The notes: generated by a model from the sequence alone, not told the origin. Counted from the first letter of the stretch, positions 7,859 through 16,991 are shown. The stretch: DNA of 39,869 bases from Oligoflexia bacterium (GCA_019694465.1 JAIBBV010000036.1:1-39869); one strand, 5' to 3'. Program-made: numbers and translations.

Positions 7859-8824
7859 ATGTCACGTCCGATTCCAACCGTCCTGGGCTGTCTTGAGCGC
7901 GAAATTCCGCGCGGGGCGCGCATTCTAGTCGCCGTTTCTGGCGGGCTCGATAGTGTCGTTTTGCTGCATGGCTTGGTCAGTTTAATTAAGAAGCTTGGCC
8001 TGCATATAGAAGTGGCCCACGTTGATCATGCGCTACGTCCCACAAGCGCAAGGGACGCAAAGTTTGTCAGCAACTTATGCGCCCAATTGAATCTGCCCGT
8101 GCATTTGAAAACACTCACGGCTCCGGCTGCAGGTGAGAATATTGAGGCCTGGGGCAGAGAGCAGCGCTACTCATTTTTCGCCGAGTGCCTAGAGAGTGCC
8201 AAGTTGGACTTTAGTGTTACAGCTCATCAAGGCAATGATTGCGCGGAAACGCTGCTGATGCGTCTGGTTAGTAATAAGGAGCCGCGCGGGATCTTGAGCT
8301 GGGATGGTGAGCGGCGTGTGCGCCGCCCGCTGTTGAATTTGCCACGCAAGGCGCTGGAAGATTATGCGCGCATTAATTCTGTCACTTGGTGCGAAGATGA
8401 AACTAACTTGGATACGGATTTCCTCCGCAATAAAGTTAGGCACAAACTGCTGCCATATATCGAGCAGGAGTTTGGCGACCGAATGGTGGAGACGTTGGCG
8501 CTGCGTGGGCGCGCGTTAGCTGAAGATCAGCGTGTTCTGGATGAATGTGTAGCGGCTGCAGTAACGCAGCTGGCCGCTTTGAGCTTTGGGAGTAAGGAAT
8601 GGTTGGGGGTGGCTCGTATGAAACTTGCGGAAACCCCTGTTTTGCTGCGATGGCGTTTGGCGGCCGGGGTCTTGAGGCCTTTGCTTGGGTTCGCAGCTGG
8701 TCGCACTTTAGCGCAGCGCTTTGTGGACTTTTTGGAGTCTGGGCAAGAGGGCTTAGAGTTGGGGACCGGGCTAAGTGTTCGTCGACATGCGGGAGGATTA
8801 GAACTGCTGCGAGGCTCCGCTTAG
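7859..8824 (+). CDS. tilS: tRNA(Ile)-lysidine synthase, short form
   Basis: About 321 residues from the ATG at 7859. It carries the N-type ATP-pyrophosphatase P-loop 'VAVSGGLDSV' near the N-terminus. It also has the TilS-typical 'VAHVDHALR', 'TAHQGNDCAETLLMRL' and 'FLRNKVRHKLLPYIEQEF' blocks. TilS converts C34 of the AUA-decoding tRNA(Ile) to lysidine, which is essential for reading AUA codons. The C-terminal substrate-binding domains of the approximately 430-residue E. coli enzyme are largely missing, as in short forms such as that of Aquifex. The frame is open upstream to a GTG at 7784, but the extra residues do not resemble the family, so 7859 is preferred. It follows the sHsps and may be read from the same promoter. 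Confidence 0.92.
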   Translation: MSRPIPTVLGCLEREIPRGARILVAVSGGLDSVVLLHGLVSLIKKLGLHIEVAHVDHALRPTSARDAKFVSNLCAQLNLPVHLKTLTAPAAGENIEAWGREQRYSFFAECLESAKLDFSVTAHQGNDCAETLLMRLVSNKEPRGILSWDGERRVRRPLLNLPRKALEDYARINSVTWCEDETNLDTDFLRNKVRHKLLPYIEQEFGDRMVETLALRGRALAEDQRVLDECVAAAVTQLAALSFGSKEWLGVARMKLAETPVLLRWRLAAGVLRPLLGFAAGRTLAQRFVDFLESGQEGLELGTGLSVRRHAGGLELLRGSA

Positions 8825-8924
8825 CTTGGCCTCGCTTTTCCCTGATATCGGGTCATGCTAAGAAGCTCACAGCCTAACTTCTTGTATAGAGCACCTTGTA
8901 AATCTGAGGTTAAGTCGACCCGGC

Positions 8925-9096
8925 GCGAGTGAGTTTTGAAAACAACTCACTCGCTATAGTAGGGCTAAGCATGGCGAAGCCAAATGGAGCTGTAGGCCAG
9001 ACGAACCCAGCCGACGAGTGGTGGCACTACTTAGTTGTAGAACCACAAATTGATAGCCCCAATTTTTATCAAAAATGAATGAGCTGGGTTCATCCA
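8925..9096 (+). repeat. Structured dispersed repeat, copy A
   Basis: The 419-base tilS-ftsH gap holds a compound element that recurs at 24949. It opens with a perfect 11-bp hairpin (GCGAGTGAGTT 8925-8935 and its complement 8944-8954). A roughly 85-base core follows with the small hairpin TGGC-GAA-GCCA and the block CCGACGAGTGG, then a possible AGTG/CACT stem-loop. It ends with an A/T hairpin (ATTTTT-atc-AAAAAT) followed by GAATGAGCTGGGTT. The core aligns with copy B at roughly three of four bases by eye, and the end segment shares TCAAAAATGAATGA...GCTGGGTT. No coding potential was seen. It could be a non-autonomous mobile repeat or a structured RNA; the sequence alone does not decide. Confidence 0.7.
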
Positions 9097-9243
9097 GAAG
9101 TGTTGTGTGTTCTTTTGGTAGTAGGTTAGTCTAGGGGTAAGCGAAGATTCTTAGTGCTTTTTGGGCCTAGTATTCTTCTAACATGTAGGTGCGGTGTCTT
9201 GTGCGTTTTATACGCTCGAACATTATTTTAACGCAGGTGAAGC

Positions 9244-11136
9244 TTGGGCCAGTTTTCTCGTAGCGCATTATTTTGGTTGATTCTTGTTCTCTTGTTCATG
9301 ACCTTTTACGGAGTGGTCAAGCAGAAGCATCAAGGCGTCAAAGAGCTAAGCTATTCTCAGTTTCTACAAGAAGTGGAGGGCAAGAAGGTACGGGCCGTCA
9401 CAATTGATGGAAACAATATTCAGGGCGAGTATGTCGCCAGTCTCGATCCTTTTCATACTACTGCGCCTAAGCATGATGGCTTGATTGATATACTAAGGAA
9501 GAGCAATGTCGAGATTTCCGTAAATGAACCGGCTGAACAGCCCTGGTATCTCATTTTCTTGCTCAACGCTTTGCCAGTGCTACTGCTGGTGGGGATTTGG
9601 TTGTTCTTTATGCGCCAGGTTCAGATCGGCGCCGGTAAGGGCATGAGCTTCGGAAAATCTCGCGCAAAGCTGCTTACAGAGAGCCAGCAAAAAGTTACAT
9701 TCGCAGATGTTGCTGGTATTGATGAGGCACGAGCGGAGCTTGAGGAGGTTGTCGAGTTTCTTAAAGACCCCAAGAAATTTACAAAGCTGGGTGGTCGTAT
9801 CCCCAAGGGTGTTCTTTTGGTGGGCTCGCCTGGAACAGGGAAAACCTTGCTTGCAAAAGCTATCGCCGGTGAAGCGGGCGTTCCATTCTTCAGCATTTCT
9901 GGATCTGACTTCGTTGAAATGTTCGTAGGCGTGGGTGCTTCACGTGTGCGTGATCTTTTCATTCAAGGAAAAAAGAATGCGCCTTGTATCATTTTCATCG
10001 ATGAAATTGATGCGGTAGGTCGCCATCGTGGTGCTGGCATGGGCGGCGGTCATGATGAGCGTGAGCAGACCTTGAATCAATTGCTAGTGGAAATGGACGG
10101 CTTTGAAAGCAATGAAGGCGTTATATTGATCGCCGCTACCAACCGGCCCGACGTGCTTGATCCGGCGCTATTGAGACCAGGTCGCTTTGACAGGCGCGTG
10201 GTTGTCTCCAGACCAGATCTAAATGGGCGCCTTGGCATTTTGAAGGTGCACGCTAAAAAGGTTCCGCTGGCTGACGACGTGAATTTGGAGGTTGTAGCTC
10301 GTGGAACGCCAGGATTCTCGGGTGCCGATTTGGAGATCCTTGTTAATGAAGCTGCCTTGTACGCAGCACGTAAGAATAAGGACCGGGTCTTTGCTTCCGA
10401 CTTCGAATTCGCAAAAGATAAAGTGATGATGGGTGCAGAGCGGCGCTCCATGTTGCTTACCGAGAAGGAGAAGCTGACGACTGCCTATCACGAATCTGGA
10501 CACGCGCTAGTAGCCAAGAAGTTACCCAATGCTGATCCGGTGCATAAGCTAACCATCGTTCCGCGCGGAATGGCGCTTGGCCTGATGCAGCAACTTCCTG
10601 AGACAGACAAACATACGTATTCGCGCTCGTATTGGCAGGATCAGTTGGCGGTTTTCTTTGGTGGCCGTGTGGCGGAAGAGCTTGTCTTTAGTGACATGAA
10701 TACTGGAGCCAGTTCAGATATTCAACGCGCTACCGATATAGCGCGCCGCATGGTTTGTGAGTGGGGAATGAGCGATAAGCTTGGGCCAATTCATTATTCC
10801 TCCAAGGAAGAACATGTGTTCCTAGGGCGAGATATTGGCAAGCCGCGTGAACACTCCGAGCACACCCAGGAAGATATCGATGTAGAAGTTAAGCGCATCA
10901 TCGATGAAGCGCACGAGACGGCGCACAGGATCCTCTCAGGAAATTTGGACGTGCTGCACCGATTAGCCAAGGCAGTAATGGAAAGAGAGACCCTGGATGC
11001 TCAAGACATTGAGCGTCTAGTAAAAGGTGAGGAATTGGCCCCGCCTCCAAGTGGAGGAAATGGAGGGGCAGCGCCCACTTCCGGCGGATCTTCGGATGTA
11101 ACTGGTGCAAGCGGTACTCACATAGCCACAGCGTAA
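9244..11136 (+). CDS. ftsH: ATP-dependent zinc metalloprotease FtsH
   Basis: 630 residues. Membrane segments lie at about 8-25 and 101-123 and flank a small periplasmic domain. The AAA+ module has Walker A GSPGTGKT (194-201), Walker B FIDEID (251-256) and the second region of homology around '[20 protein letters not shown]' (297-316). The zinc site HESGH is at 416-420. FtsH degrades misassembled membrane proteins and selected cytosolic regulators. The start is TTG at 9244, supported by AGGTGA six bases upstream and by the need for the first membrane segment, which a later ATG would cut. The tail is Gly/Ser/Pro-rich. The upstream region from 9097 shows no clear sigma70 promoter. Confidence 0.97.
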   Translation: MGQFSRSALFWLILVLLFMTFYGVVKQKHQGVKELSYSQFLQEVEGKKVRAVTIDGNNIQGEYVASLDPFHTTAPKHDGLIDILRKSNVEISVNEPAEQPWYLIFLLNALPVLLLVGIWLFFMRQVQIGAGKGMSFGKSRAKLLTESQQKVTFADVAGIDEARAELEEVVEFLKDPKKFTKLGGRIPKGVLLVGSPGTGKTLLAKAIAGEAGVPFFSISGSDFVEMFVGVGASRVRDLFIQGKKNAPCIIFIDEIDAVGRHRGAGMGGGHDEREQTLNQLLVEMDGFESNEGVILIAATNRPDVLDPALLRPGRFDRRVVVSRPDLNGRLGILKVHAKKVPLADDVNLEVVARGTPGFSGADLEILVNEAALYAARKNKDRVFASDFEFAKDKVMMGAERRSMLLTEKEKLTTAYHESGHALVAKKLPNADPVHKLTIVPRGMALGLMQQLPETDKHTYSRSYWQDQLAVFFGGRVAEELVFSDMNTGASSDIQRATDIARRMVCEWGMSDKLGPIHYSSKEEHVFLGRDIGKPREHSEHTQEDIDVEVKRIIDEAHETAHRILSGNLDVLHRLAKAVMERETLDAQDIERLVKGEELAPPPSGGNGGAAPTSGGSSDVTGASGTHIATA

Positions 11137-11236
11137 GAAGTACTAAAGAGACCACTGAAAAGGGGTCTGCTAGCGCTCGGGGCGTTCAAGGATTGGGCAC
11201 TCCCATTTCTTGAAGGGACTTCTAGGGTTTTGAGGG

Positions 11237-12031
11237 ATGGAACAGCTTCTGGCCTCAGGTTCGCAGTGGTTGCGCCACATAGTCGACATTTTGCTTGTCG
11301 CGTACTTGGTGTATCGCGGGCTACTGGTCATTAAGGGCACTCGCGCTGCCCCCATGCTGTGGGGCCTAGTCATCATCGTGCTTTTTTACTTCCTAGCGCG
11401 TCCTTTAGGCTTGGTTACCTTAGCTTGGATCCTGGGTAACTTTTTGTCCTCCATCATTTTGGTTGTGGTCGTAATTTTCCAGGACGAAATTCGGCGTGGA
11501 CTAACAAAAGTTGGTCTACAACCCATTTTTCATCGTACGCACAAAACTCTTGATGACAAGACAATCGAGGATATTACCCTGGTTTGCTCAAACCTAGCCA
11601 AGGCTAAGCTGGGTGGTTTGATTGTAATTCAGCGCGATGTTGGCCTGGATGAGTTGATTGAGGACGGAGTCCTACTAGACGCCCAACTAAACCGTAAGCT
11701 GCTATATGGAATATTTGTTAAGGAGTCGCCGCTGCACGATGGGGCAGTGGTAATTGAGAATAATCGCATCAAGGCTGCCAACTGTGTGTTGCCTTTGAGT
11801 TTTAATCCCGATTTGGATCCAAATTTAGGCACGCGCCATCGTGCTGCAGTGGGACTCTCTGAGCGCAGCGACGCCTTGGCCATAGTTGTTTCTGAGGCTG
11901 ACGGGTCTATTTCTCTAGCGCGCGAGGGGCGCATTATTCGCAATCTTGATCCCTCCTTGTTAAGAGATTCCTTACATCGCTTTATGGCCAATCACGTCAA
12001 GGCAGTCGTAGGAGAGGAGGCTGCGCTATGA
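11237..12031 (+). CDS. cdaA: Diadenylate cyclase CdaA (DacA)
   Basis: 264 residues: three N-terminal membrane helices (about 15-33, 38-54 and 62-82) and a cytoplasmic DAC domain. The catalytic motifs DGA (168-170, in 'LHDGAVVI') and RHR (200-202, in 'GTRHRAAVGLSE') are both intact. The enzyme makes cyclic di-AMP from two ATP. It overlaps cdaR by four bases, and glmM follows, giving the conserved cdaA-cdaR-glmM arrangement. In Firmicutes both partners modulate CdaA activity and the output controls potassium and osmolyte transport and cell-wall state. The frame starts at ATG 11237 with GAGGG immediately upstream. It lies 100 bases after ftsH. Confidence 0.96.
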   Translation: MEQLLASGSQWLRHIVDILLVAYLVYRGLLVIKGTRAAPMLWGLVIIVLFYFLARPLGLVTLAWILGNFLSSIILVVVVIFQDEIRRGLTKVGLQPIFHRTHKTLDDKTIEDITLVCSNLAKAKLGGLIVIQRDVGLDELIEDGVLLDAQLNRKLLYGIFVKESPLHDGAVVIENNRIKAANCVLPLSFNPDLDPNLGTRHRAAVGLSERSDALAIVVSEADGSISLAREGRIIRNLDPSLLRDSLHRFMANHVKAVVGEEAAL

Positions 12032-12972
12032 AGAATTGGGCCCTAAAACTCTTTTCCTTGTTAATTGCCATCCTGCTTTCGATGTTTGTGAGTAGCGAAG
12101 GGAATAGCAGCGTTCTGAGTTTCTTTGTAAATGTTGAGATAAAAAACATTCCGGCTCACAAAACTGTAGTCGCACCGCAGTCGCGGCAAGTGCAAGTATC
12201 CTTGCGAGGTCCTTCGTTTTTAGTCTCCCGAATTGCCGCCTCACCTCCAACTTTCAAGGTACGCCTACCGGGAGATGTTGATGAGCGCTACATGGCGCAG
12301 CTGAGCAAGGGAGATCTTGGACTACCTCCTGATGTGGTAGTGGTTAGTATTGAGCCACCAGAGCTTGAATTGCAGCTAGATGACGTAGTCACCAAGGACG
12401 TCCCAGTCGTAATTCCAAAAATTGGAACTGTGGCCGACGGGCTCAAGCTGGATGAAATTAGAGTATCGCCAGACTCGATAAAAGTTACCGGACCAGCAAA
12501 ACAATTGCGTACACTACGCAGCATTGAGAGTGAGCCGCTGGATCTGACTGGGTCTCGTGCAACCTTCTCGCGTGAGCTAGTGCTTCGCGCTGTCGGCGCT
12601 CAGGTTGAGTTCGAGAGAACTGCCGTACAGGTTGAAGGTGTTGTCTCGCCCGTACAGCAGCAGCGTCGCTTCGAGCATTTGGCGCTGGAAGTGCGAGTAG
12701 TTTCGGGCGAAAAATGGGTAAGTGTTCCGCGTTTGGTCGACGTGGAAGTAAGTGGCCCCAAAGACGCAATTGCGCGACTTAAGCCAAACGATATTATAGT
12801 GTTTGTAAGGCCCAATAACGAAGGCCCTGACAGTCAGGAAGTTAAAGTCGGAGCCGAGCTGCCTGATGCAGTTAGTGCTACAGTTGTTAGCCCGTCTTTG
12901 GTAACGGTACAGCGCTTTAAGGAGCCGGTAGCTGGCGGTAAGCGCGCCATGCCTGCCAAGCCAGGCCGTTAG
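12028..12972 (+). CDS. cdaR: CdaR-like YbbR-domain protein
   Basis: 314 residues. One N-terminal membrane anchor (about 8-24) is followed by tandem YbbR-type beta repeats exposed outside the inner membrane. Repeat units are visible as recurring 'V-x-V-x-x-x-G-P' strands (VSLRGPSFLV, IKVTGPAKQL, VEVSGPKDAI). CdaR is the regulatory partner of CdaA. The ATGA overlap with cdaA indicates coupled translation. Sequence conservation in this family is low, so the assignment rests on the repeats, the topology and the position between cdaA and glmM. Confidence 0.9.
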   Translation: MKNWALKLFSLLIAILLSMFVSSEGNSSVLSFFVNVEIKNIPAHKTVVAPQSRQVQVSLRGPSFLVSRIAASPPTFKVRLPGDVDERYMAQLSKGDLGLPPDVVVVSIEPPELELQLDDVVTKDVPVVIPKIGTVADGLKLDEIRVSPDSIKVTGPAKQLRTLRSIESEPLDLTGSRATFSRELVLRAVGAQVEFERTAVQVEGVVSPVQQQRRFEHLALEVRVVSGEKWVSVPRLVDVEVSGPKDAIARLKPNDIIVFVRPNNEGPDSQEVKVGAELPDAVSATVVSPSLVTVQRFKEPVAGGKRAMPAKPGR

Positions 12973-13028
12973 GCTAGACCGTAAAATGTATTTTTGTTGA
13001 TTCAATCGGGAGCGCAGGCGGGTATCGC

Positions 13029-14432
13029 ATGAATAAGAGGATTCAAAAGTCGAAGATGGCCGATACAGTGAGCAAGGCGCGTAAGTATTTTGGCACAGAC
13101 GGGGTGCGTGGGGTGGCCTCTGTTCCTCCGCTCGATCCAGAGACGTTAGTACGCTTTGGTCGCGCGATTGCCAAAGTATTCTTACGCCGAGCTGGCAAAC
13201 ATCGCATATTAATCGGCAAAGATACTCGTCTGTCTGGCTACATGATTGAAACAGCTTTGGCCTCCGGAATTACTTGCATGGGGGCTGATGTTTGGCTTGT
13301 TGGGCCTCTACCTACAGCTGGGGTAGCCTATCTGACTCGCAGCATGCGTGCGGATGCCGGGATTATGATCTCCGCATCTCATAACGCCTTTGAAGATAAC
13401 GGGATTAAGATTTTTGGCGCTGAAGGTTACAAGCTGCCGGATGAAGTGGAAAGCGAAATCGAGAGCCTAACTGAGTCGGATGTGCTGCAGGGCCAATCGG
13501 CAGAGCCGGCTGATATCGGCAAAGCTGCGCGCATTGAGGATGCCAGCGGACGCTACATAGTATACTTGAAAAATACATTTCCGCGCGAGCTCTCTATGGA
13601 GGGCCTAAAGGTTGGCTTTGATTGTGCAAATGGAGCTGCTTACAACGTCGCTCCGCAGACATTTGGAGAACTAGGCGCGGAGGTCACAGCCCGTGGGACC
13701 AGCCCAAATGGGAGAAATATTAATGCCGGTTTCGGTAGCTTATATCCTGAGGTAACTCGCAAACTGGTAGTGGAGAACAATTTAGATATCGGAATATCAC
13801 TGGATGGGGACGCTGACCGAGCCATCTTTGTCGATCATAAAGGTACTATCGTTGATGGTGATATGGTGCTGGCTGTTTGCGCGCTGGACTTGAAGAAGCG
13901 CGGCCTGCTTAAGTCCAACCAGGTAGTCGGCACGGTCATGAGTAATCTGGGATTGGAGCGTCTGCTTAATTTTCATGGAATTTCGCTTTTGCGCGCCCCA
14001 GTTGGCGACCGCTATGTATTGGAGGAAATGCTGCGCAGTGGATCGGAGCTGGGTGGAGAGCAGAGTGGGCACACGATTTTCACCGATCATGCGACATGCG
14101 GCGATGGAATCTTGACAGCCCTGCAGATTGTAGCTGTCATGCAACGCGAGCAGCGTCCGCTGGCTGATCTAATCTCTGGCTTCGAGAGATTGCCACAGCG
14201 GATTGTTAACGTACCAGTTACACATAAACCTGACCTTAACTCGATCGAGCCAATTCGCCAGGTGATTGTCGCAAAGGAAGCTGAGCTTGGTAAAAAAGGA
14301 CGCATCTTAGTTCGCTATTCTGGCACGGAGAATAAGTTACGCGTTATGGTTGAATGTGAAGATGAAGGGCAGTGCCGCAAGCATTGCGATGATGTGGCAG
14401 AGGTAGTGCAGCGTGAGTTGGGAGTGCTTTAG
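13029..14432 (+). CDS. glmM: Phosphoglucosamine mutase
   Basis: 467 residues. The phosphoserine loop is 'GIMISASHNAFEDNGIK' (from 111; catalytic Ser117), the metal-binding loop is DGDADR, the sugar-binding loop is GGEQSG and the phosphate-binding loop is RYSGTENKLRVM. All four active-site loops of the alpha-phosphohexomutase family are present. GlmM converts glucosamine-6-phosphate to glucosamine-1-phosphate for UDP-GlcNAc, peptidoglycan and LPS synthesis. It is also known to bind and restrain CdaA in several Gram-positives. Two starts are possible: ATG 13029 (after GGGAG and a long spacer) or ATG 13056, whose product begins MADTVSKARKYFGTDG and is closer to the usual family length. Confidence 0.97.
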   Translation: MNKRIQKSKMADTVSKARKYFGTDGVRGVASVPPLDPETLVRFGRAIAKVFLRRAGKHRILIGKDTRLSGYMIETALASGITCMGADVWLVGPLPTAGVAYLTRSMRADAGIMISASHNAFEDNGIKIFGAEGYKLPDEVESEIESLTESDVLQGQSAEPADIGKAARIEDASGRYIVYLKNTFPRELSMEGLKVGFDCANGAAYNVAPQTFGELGAEVTARGTSPNGRNINAGFGSLYPEVTRKLVVENNLDIGISLDGDADRAIFVDHKGTIVDGDMVLAVCALDLKKRGLLKSNQVVGTVMSNLGLERLLNFHGISLLRAPVGDRYVLEEMLRSGSELGGEQSGHTIFTDHATCGDGILTALQIVAVMQREQRPLADLISGFERLPQRIVNVPVTHKPDLNSIEPIRQVIVAKEAELGKKGRILVRYSGTENKLRVMVECEDEGQCRKHCDDVAEVVQRELGVL

Positions 14433-14464
14433 GGGCAGGCGGCTGGACCGAGTCGCTATAGGGA

Positions 14465-14707
14465 TTAGAAGCTATTTCAATAATAGCCTCTAAGAGCGAC
14501 AAGAGCGGGCCTGTAAAGGCCGAAGGCATTTGTAGCCGGGTGAGGCATGGGGACTCTAGTGCCACTCCGAGCTTGGAGCGCTTCAAAAATTGGCAGGAGC
14601 CAGTTTTTGAAATGACTTGTATATGCAATCTAGGAAATTTGACCTAGGGCTCAATCTCGGGCAGCGGTACTTTGAAGCGGAAAGGGTCCTCTTGCAAGAC
14701 GAAGAGG
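14465..14707 (+). other. Structured 312-base gap between glmM and nnr
   Basis: No gene is seen in 14433-14744, but it is unusually rich in inverted repeats. Hairpins occur at 14465-14493 (TTAGA/TCTAA and GCTATT/AATAGC with one mismatch), 14508-14521 (GGCC/GGCC), 14584-14609 (terminator-like, see separate entry) and 14688-14707 (CCTCTT/AAGAGG). This could be the glmM 3' UTR plus a terminator, or a small RNA of roughly 150 bases ending near 14609. I do not recognise a known RNA family. Confidence 0.4.
14584..14609 (+). terminator. Probable intrinsic terminator after glmM
   Basis: An 11-bp hairpin with loop AGGA: the left arm is CAAAAATTGGC and the right arm GCCAGTTTTTG (one T-G wobble). The right arm ends in five T, giving the A-stem-T layout of a bidirectional rho-independent terminator. 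It lies 150 bases after the glmM stop. Confidence 0.55.
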
Positions 14708-14744
14708 AATTCGATTTCGGAAGTGATTTTCTAGTTCGCAACTT

Positions 14745-16397
14745 GTGAAAAAAGTTTCGCCATCAAATAGCAATGAAATTGAGAGCGGTCATCCTCCATA
14801 CGCGCGACGTGGGCTGCTGCTTACTAGAACGGCCTGGTCGCATGCCTGTCCTAGCTCGCAAGAAATGGCAGCTTGTGATGCGGGCGCTATCTCAAGTGGT
14901 GTGACGGGTGCCGAGTTAATGCAGAGAGCTGGGCAGGCTATGTTTCACGCCTTTGAATCGCATGCGCGCCGGCGCGGCTTGCATGGTGCATGGGCTATCT
15001 TATGTGGCCCTGGCAATAATGGTGGCGATGGTTTTGTGATCGCACGCATGTGTGCTGAGCATGGTATCCCTGTGCGAGTAATCATGAGCAAGCTAGATGG
15101 GCTTAGTGTTGAAGCTACGCACATGCTGGAACAGCTTAGGAAAGTCGAACTAGAGCTGTTCTCGTTTGCAGTCAGTCCATTCACGGCGATAATTGATGAA
15201 CGCAGTGCTGTAGAAATTTTGTCTCAGAGTGCTGTTGTTCTTGATGCATTGCTCGGTACGGGGCAGATGTCTGCTCCGCGTGGGGCAATTGCTGAGGTGT
15301 TGCGGTTGCTCGAACTAGCCCGACGTCGTCCACGTGTTCCGCAGCTACTTGGCGCTGTAGATATTCCAACTGGGGTAAATGCGAGCACGGGCGAGGTATT
15401 CGACTCTCATTTTTGCGCTGATGTGACGGTTACTGTGGAGGCCCCAAAGCGAGGCATGCTGCAGTATCCTGGACGCGGGATGTGTGGAGAAATTGAAGCG
15501 GTTTCAGTAGGGATTGACTGCACTGGTATGAGTGAGTACTCGCTTGTGGATGAGGATAGTTGCGCGCGTATTACTCAGCGCCGGCCTGATGCGCATAAGG
15601 GGAGCTTTGCCCCGGTCCTGGTGGTAGGTGGCTCAGCTCCTATGCCGGGCGCGCCTGTGTTGAGCGCGCACGCCGCATTGCGGGCTGGGGCTGGCTTAGT
15701 TCGTCTGGCACGTCCAGTCGCTTGTGCTCGTGCCGGCGCTGAGCTTTCTTGGCCTGAGGTCATGCCAATTCCTGTCAAAGGAGTAGCTCAGCTTGTTTCA
15801 GCTGATTTCTCAGCGCTTAAGCCTTATTTGCAGCCTGGGTCAGTACTTGTGATTGGGCCTGGACTTGGTCGTAATGAGAAGACGGCCGCGCTAGTGTCTA
15901 AGCTCGTAAAGTGCGCTGCGAAGACAGAAATGGCTGTAGTGGTGGATGCTGATGCGATCACTATGTTGTGCTCGACCAAACGGCAGCGTTATGAGCACTG
16001 TGTTTTTACTCCCCATCCAGGAGAGATGTCACGTGTATTGGGAGTTTCGTCGGCAGAAGTTCAGCATGACCGATTTATGGCCATTCAGAAGGCTCAACAA
16101 CGCTTTGGCGGAGTGTGGGTGTTAAAGGGCGTGGGTTCGTTAATAAAGTCAGAGCAGGCTGGTGCAGTATGCTTAGCGGGAACGCCTTGGATGGCCACTG
16201 CAGGGTCGGGAGACGTATTGGCCGGAGTAGTCGCTGCGATGTTAGCGCAGGGACTGCCGTTGTATGAAGCTGCATCTACTGCTGTGCTGGTACATGGCAT
16301 GGCGGGTGAACGTTGTATGTCGCTCGCGAACGGACCAATCATTGCATCGGATTTGATTGGACAGCTTCCTGCTTTAATCGCTGAGTTTGTGGCATGA
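14745..16397 (+). CDS. nnr: Bifunctional NAD(P)HX epimerase / dehydratase (YjeF/Nnr)
   Basis: 550 residues combining both repair enzymes. The N-terminal YjeF_N epimerase has 'GPGNNGGDGFVIAR' (88-101). The C-terminal ribokinase-like dehydratase (about 285-550) has 'VLVVGGSAPMPGAPVL', 'VVDADAIT', 'FTPHPGEMSR' and the nucleotide-binding 'GSGDVLAG'. Together they restore NAD(P)H from its hydrated, damaged forms. Length and order match E. coli YjeF/Nnr. The GTG at 14745 has no ribosome-binding site and the first 35 residues lack family similarity, so the true start may lie further in. The stop overlaps the tsaE start by four bases (ATGA). Confidence 0.95.
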   Translation: MKKVSPSNSNEIESGHPPYARRGLLLTRTAWSHACPSSQEMAACDAGAISSGVTGAELMQRAGQAMFHAFESHARRRGLHGAWAILCGPGNNGGDGFVIARMCAEHGIPVRVIMSKLDGLSVEATHMLEQLRKVELELFSFAVSPFTAIIDERSAVEILSQSAVVLDALLGTGQMSAPRGAIAEVLRLLELARRRPRVPQLLGAVDIPTGVNASTGEVFDSHFCADVTVTVEAPKRGMLQYPGRGMCGEIEAVSVGIDCTGMSEYSLVDEDSCARITQRRPDAHKGSFAPVLVVGGSAPMPGAPVLSAHAALRAGAGLVRLARPVACARAGAELSWPEVMPIPVKGVAQLVSADFSALKPYLQPGSVLVIGPGLGRNEKTAALVSKLVKCAAKTEMAVVVDADAITMLCSTKRQRYEHCVFTPHPGEMSRVLGVSSAEVQHDRFMAIQKAQQRFGGVWVLKGVGSLIKSEQAGAVCLAGTPWMATAGSGDVLAGVVAAMLAQGLPLYEAASTAVLVHGMAGERCMSLANGPIIASDLIGQLPALIAEFVA

Positions 16398-16837
16398 GTT
16401 TTTTTACGCTCAGATTAAAGGATGTCGATGATACTCGTGCGCTTGCTGAAAGGGTGGCTAAGGTCGTTCGATGCCCAGCGCAAATCGCCCTGAATGGCGA
16501 ACTTGGAAGCGGTAAGACTGCATTCGTTCGTTTCTTAGCACAGGCACTCGGTAGCAGTGAACCTGTATCCTCTCCAACTTTTTCACTTGAGCATCGCTAC
16601 CTGCTGCCAGAAGGTAGAATCTTACAGCATTGGGATTTGTATCGCTGCCGCGAGTTGCCGCCGGAGCTAGCGGAGGCGCCAGCTGCTAATGAAATGCGAG
16701 TTATTGAGTGGGCTAGTCGAGGACTTGATCCAGCACAGGCAACATTGCATCTAGAATTTGAATTGAATCCCAATGCCGGTGCTTCTGCGCGCCTAGTGCA
16801 TATGGATCAGCGAAGCCGAGAACTGCTTGGGCTTTAG
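16394..16837 (+). CDS. tsaE: tRNA threonylcarbamoyladenosine biosynthesis ATPase TsaE
   Basis: 147 residues. The P-loop GELGSGKT is at 35-42, the family motif SSPTF at 59-63, and 'HWDLYR' (79-84) matches the H-x-D-x-Y-R block of TsaE/YjeE. TsaE powers the TsaB-TsaD complex that makes t6A37 on ANN-decoding tRNAs. The gene overlaps nnr by four bases; the nnr-tsaE pair is common in bacteria. The C-terminus is slightly longer than usual. No tsaB or tsaD lies in the window. Confidence 0.95.
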   Translation: MSFFTLRLKDVDDTRALAERVAKVVRCPAQIALNGELGSGKTAFVRFLAQALGSSEPVSSPTFSLEHRYLLPEGRILQHWDLYRCRELPPELAEAPAANEMRVIEWASRGLDPAQATLHLEFELNPNAGASARLVHMDQRSRELLGL

Positions 16838-16962
16838 AGGTGGCCGAGATAGGAGTGGCTTGCCCACCGCAACCCTCAAATTTTTTGGAAACGCGCCAAG
16901 TGCATTTTGACCGTTGTTACCCCTTATCAAAATTATCGTTCTGGGCGAAAAAAACTACAAAA

Positions 16963-16991
16963 TTGAAACATTCGTCCCCGCGCGTTATAGT
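16963..16991 (+). promoter_or_regulatory. Strong sigma70-type promoter, probably leaderless
   Basis: TTGAAA (16963-16968), a 17-base spacer, and TATAGT (16986-16991). Five of six consensus bases match in each box and the spacing is ideal. The ATG of the SGNH hydrolase begins at 16999, seven bases after the -10. The transcript would therefore start at or next to the start codon with no room for a ribosome-binding site. Confidence 0.7.

Noticed and set aside
8925..9096. Known RNA families for the repeat (6S RNA, SRP RNA, RNase P RNA, tmRNA, GEMM riboswitch)
   Set aside because: None of the conserved sequence blocks of these RNAs is present; only local hairpins are shared.
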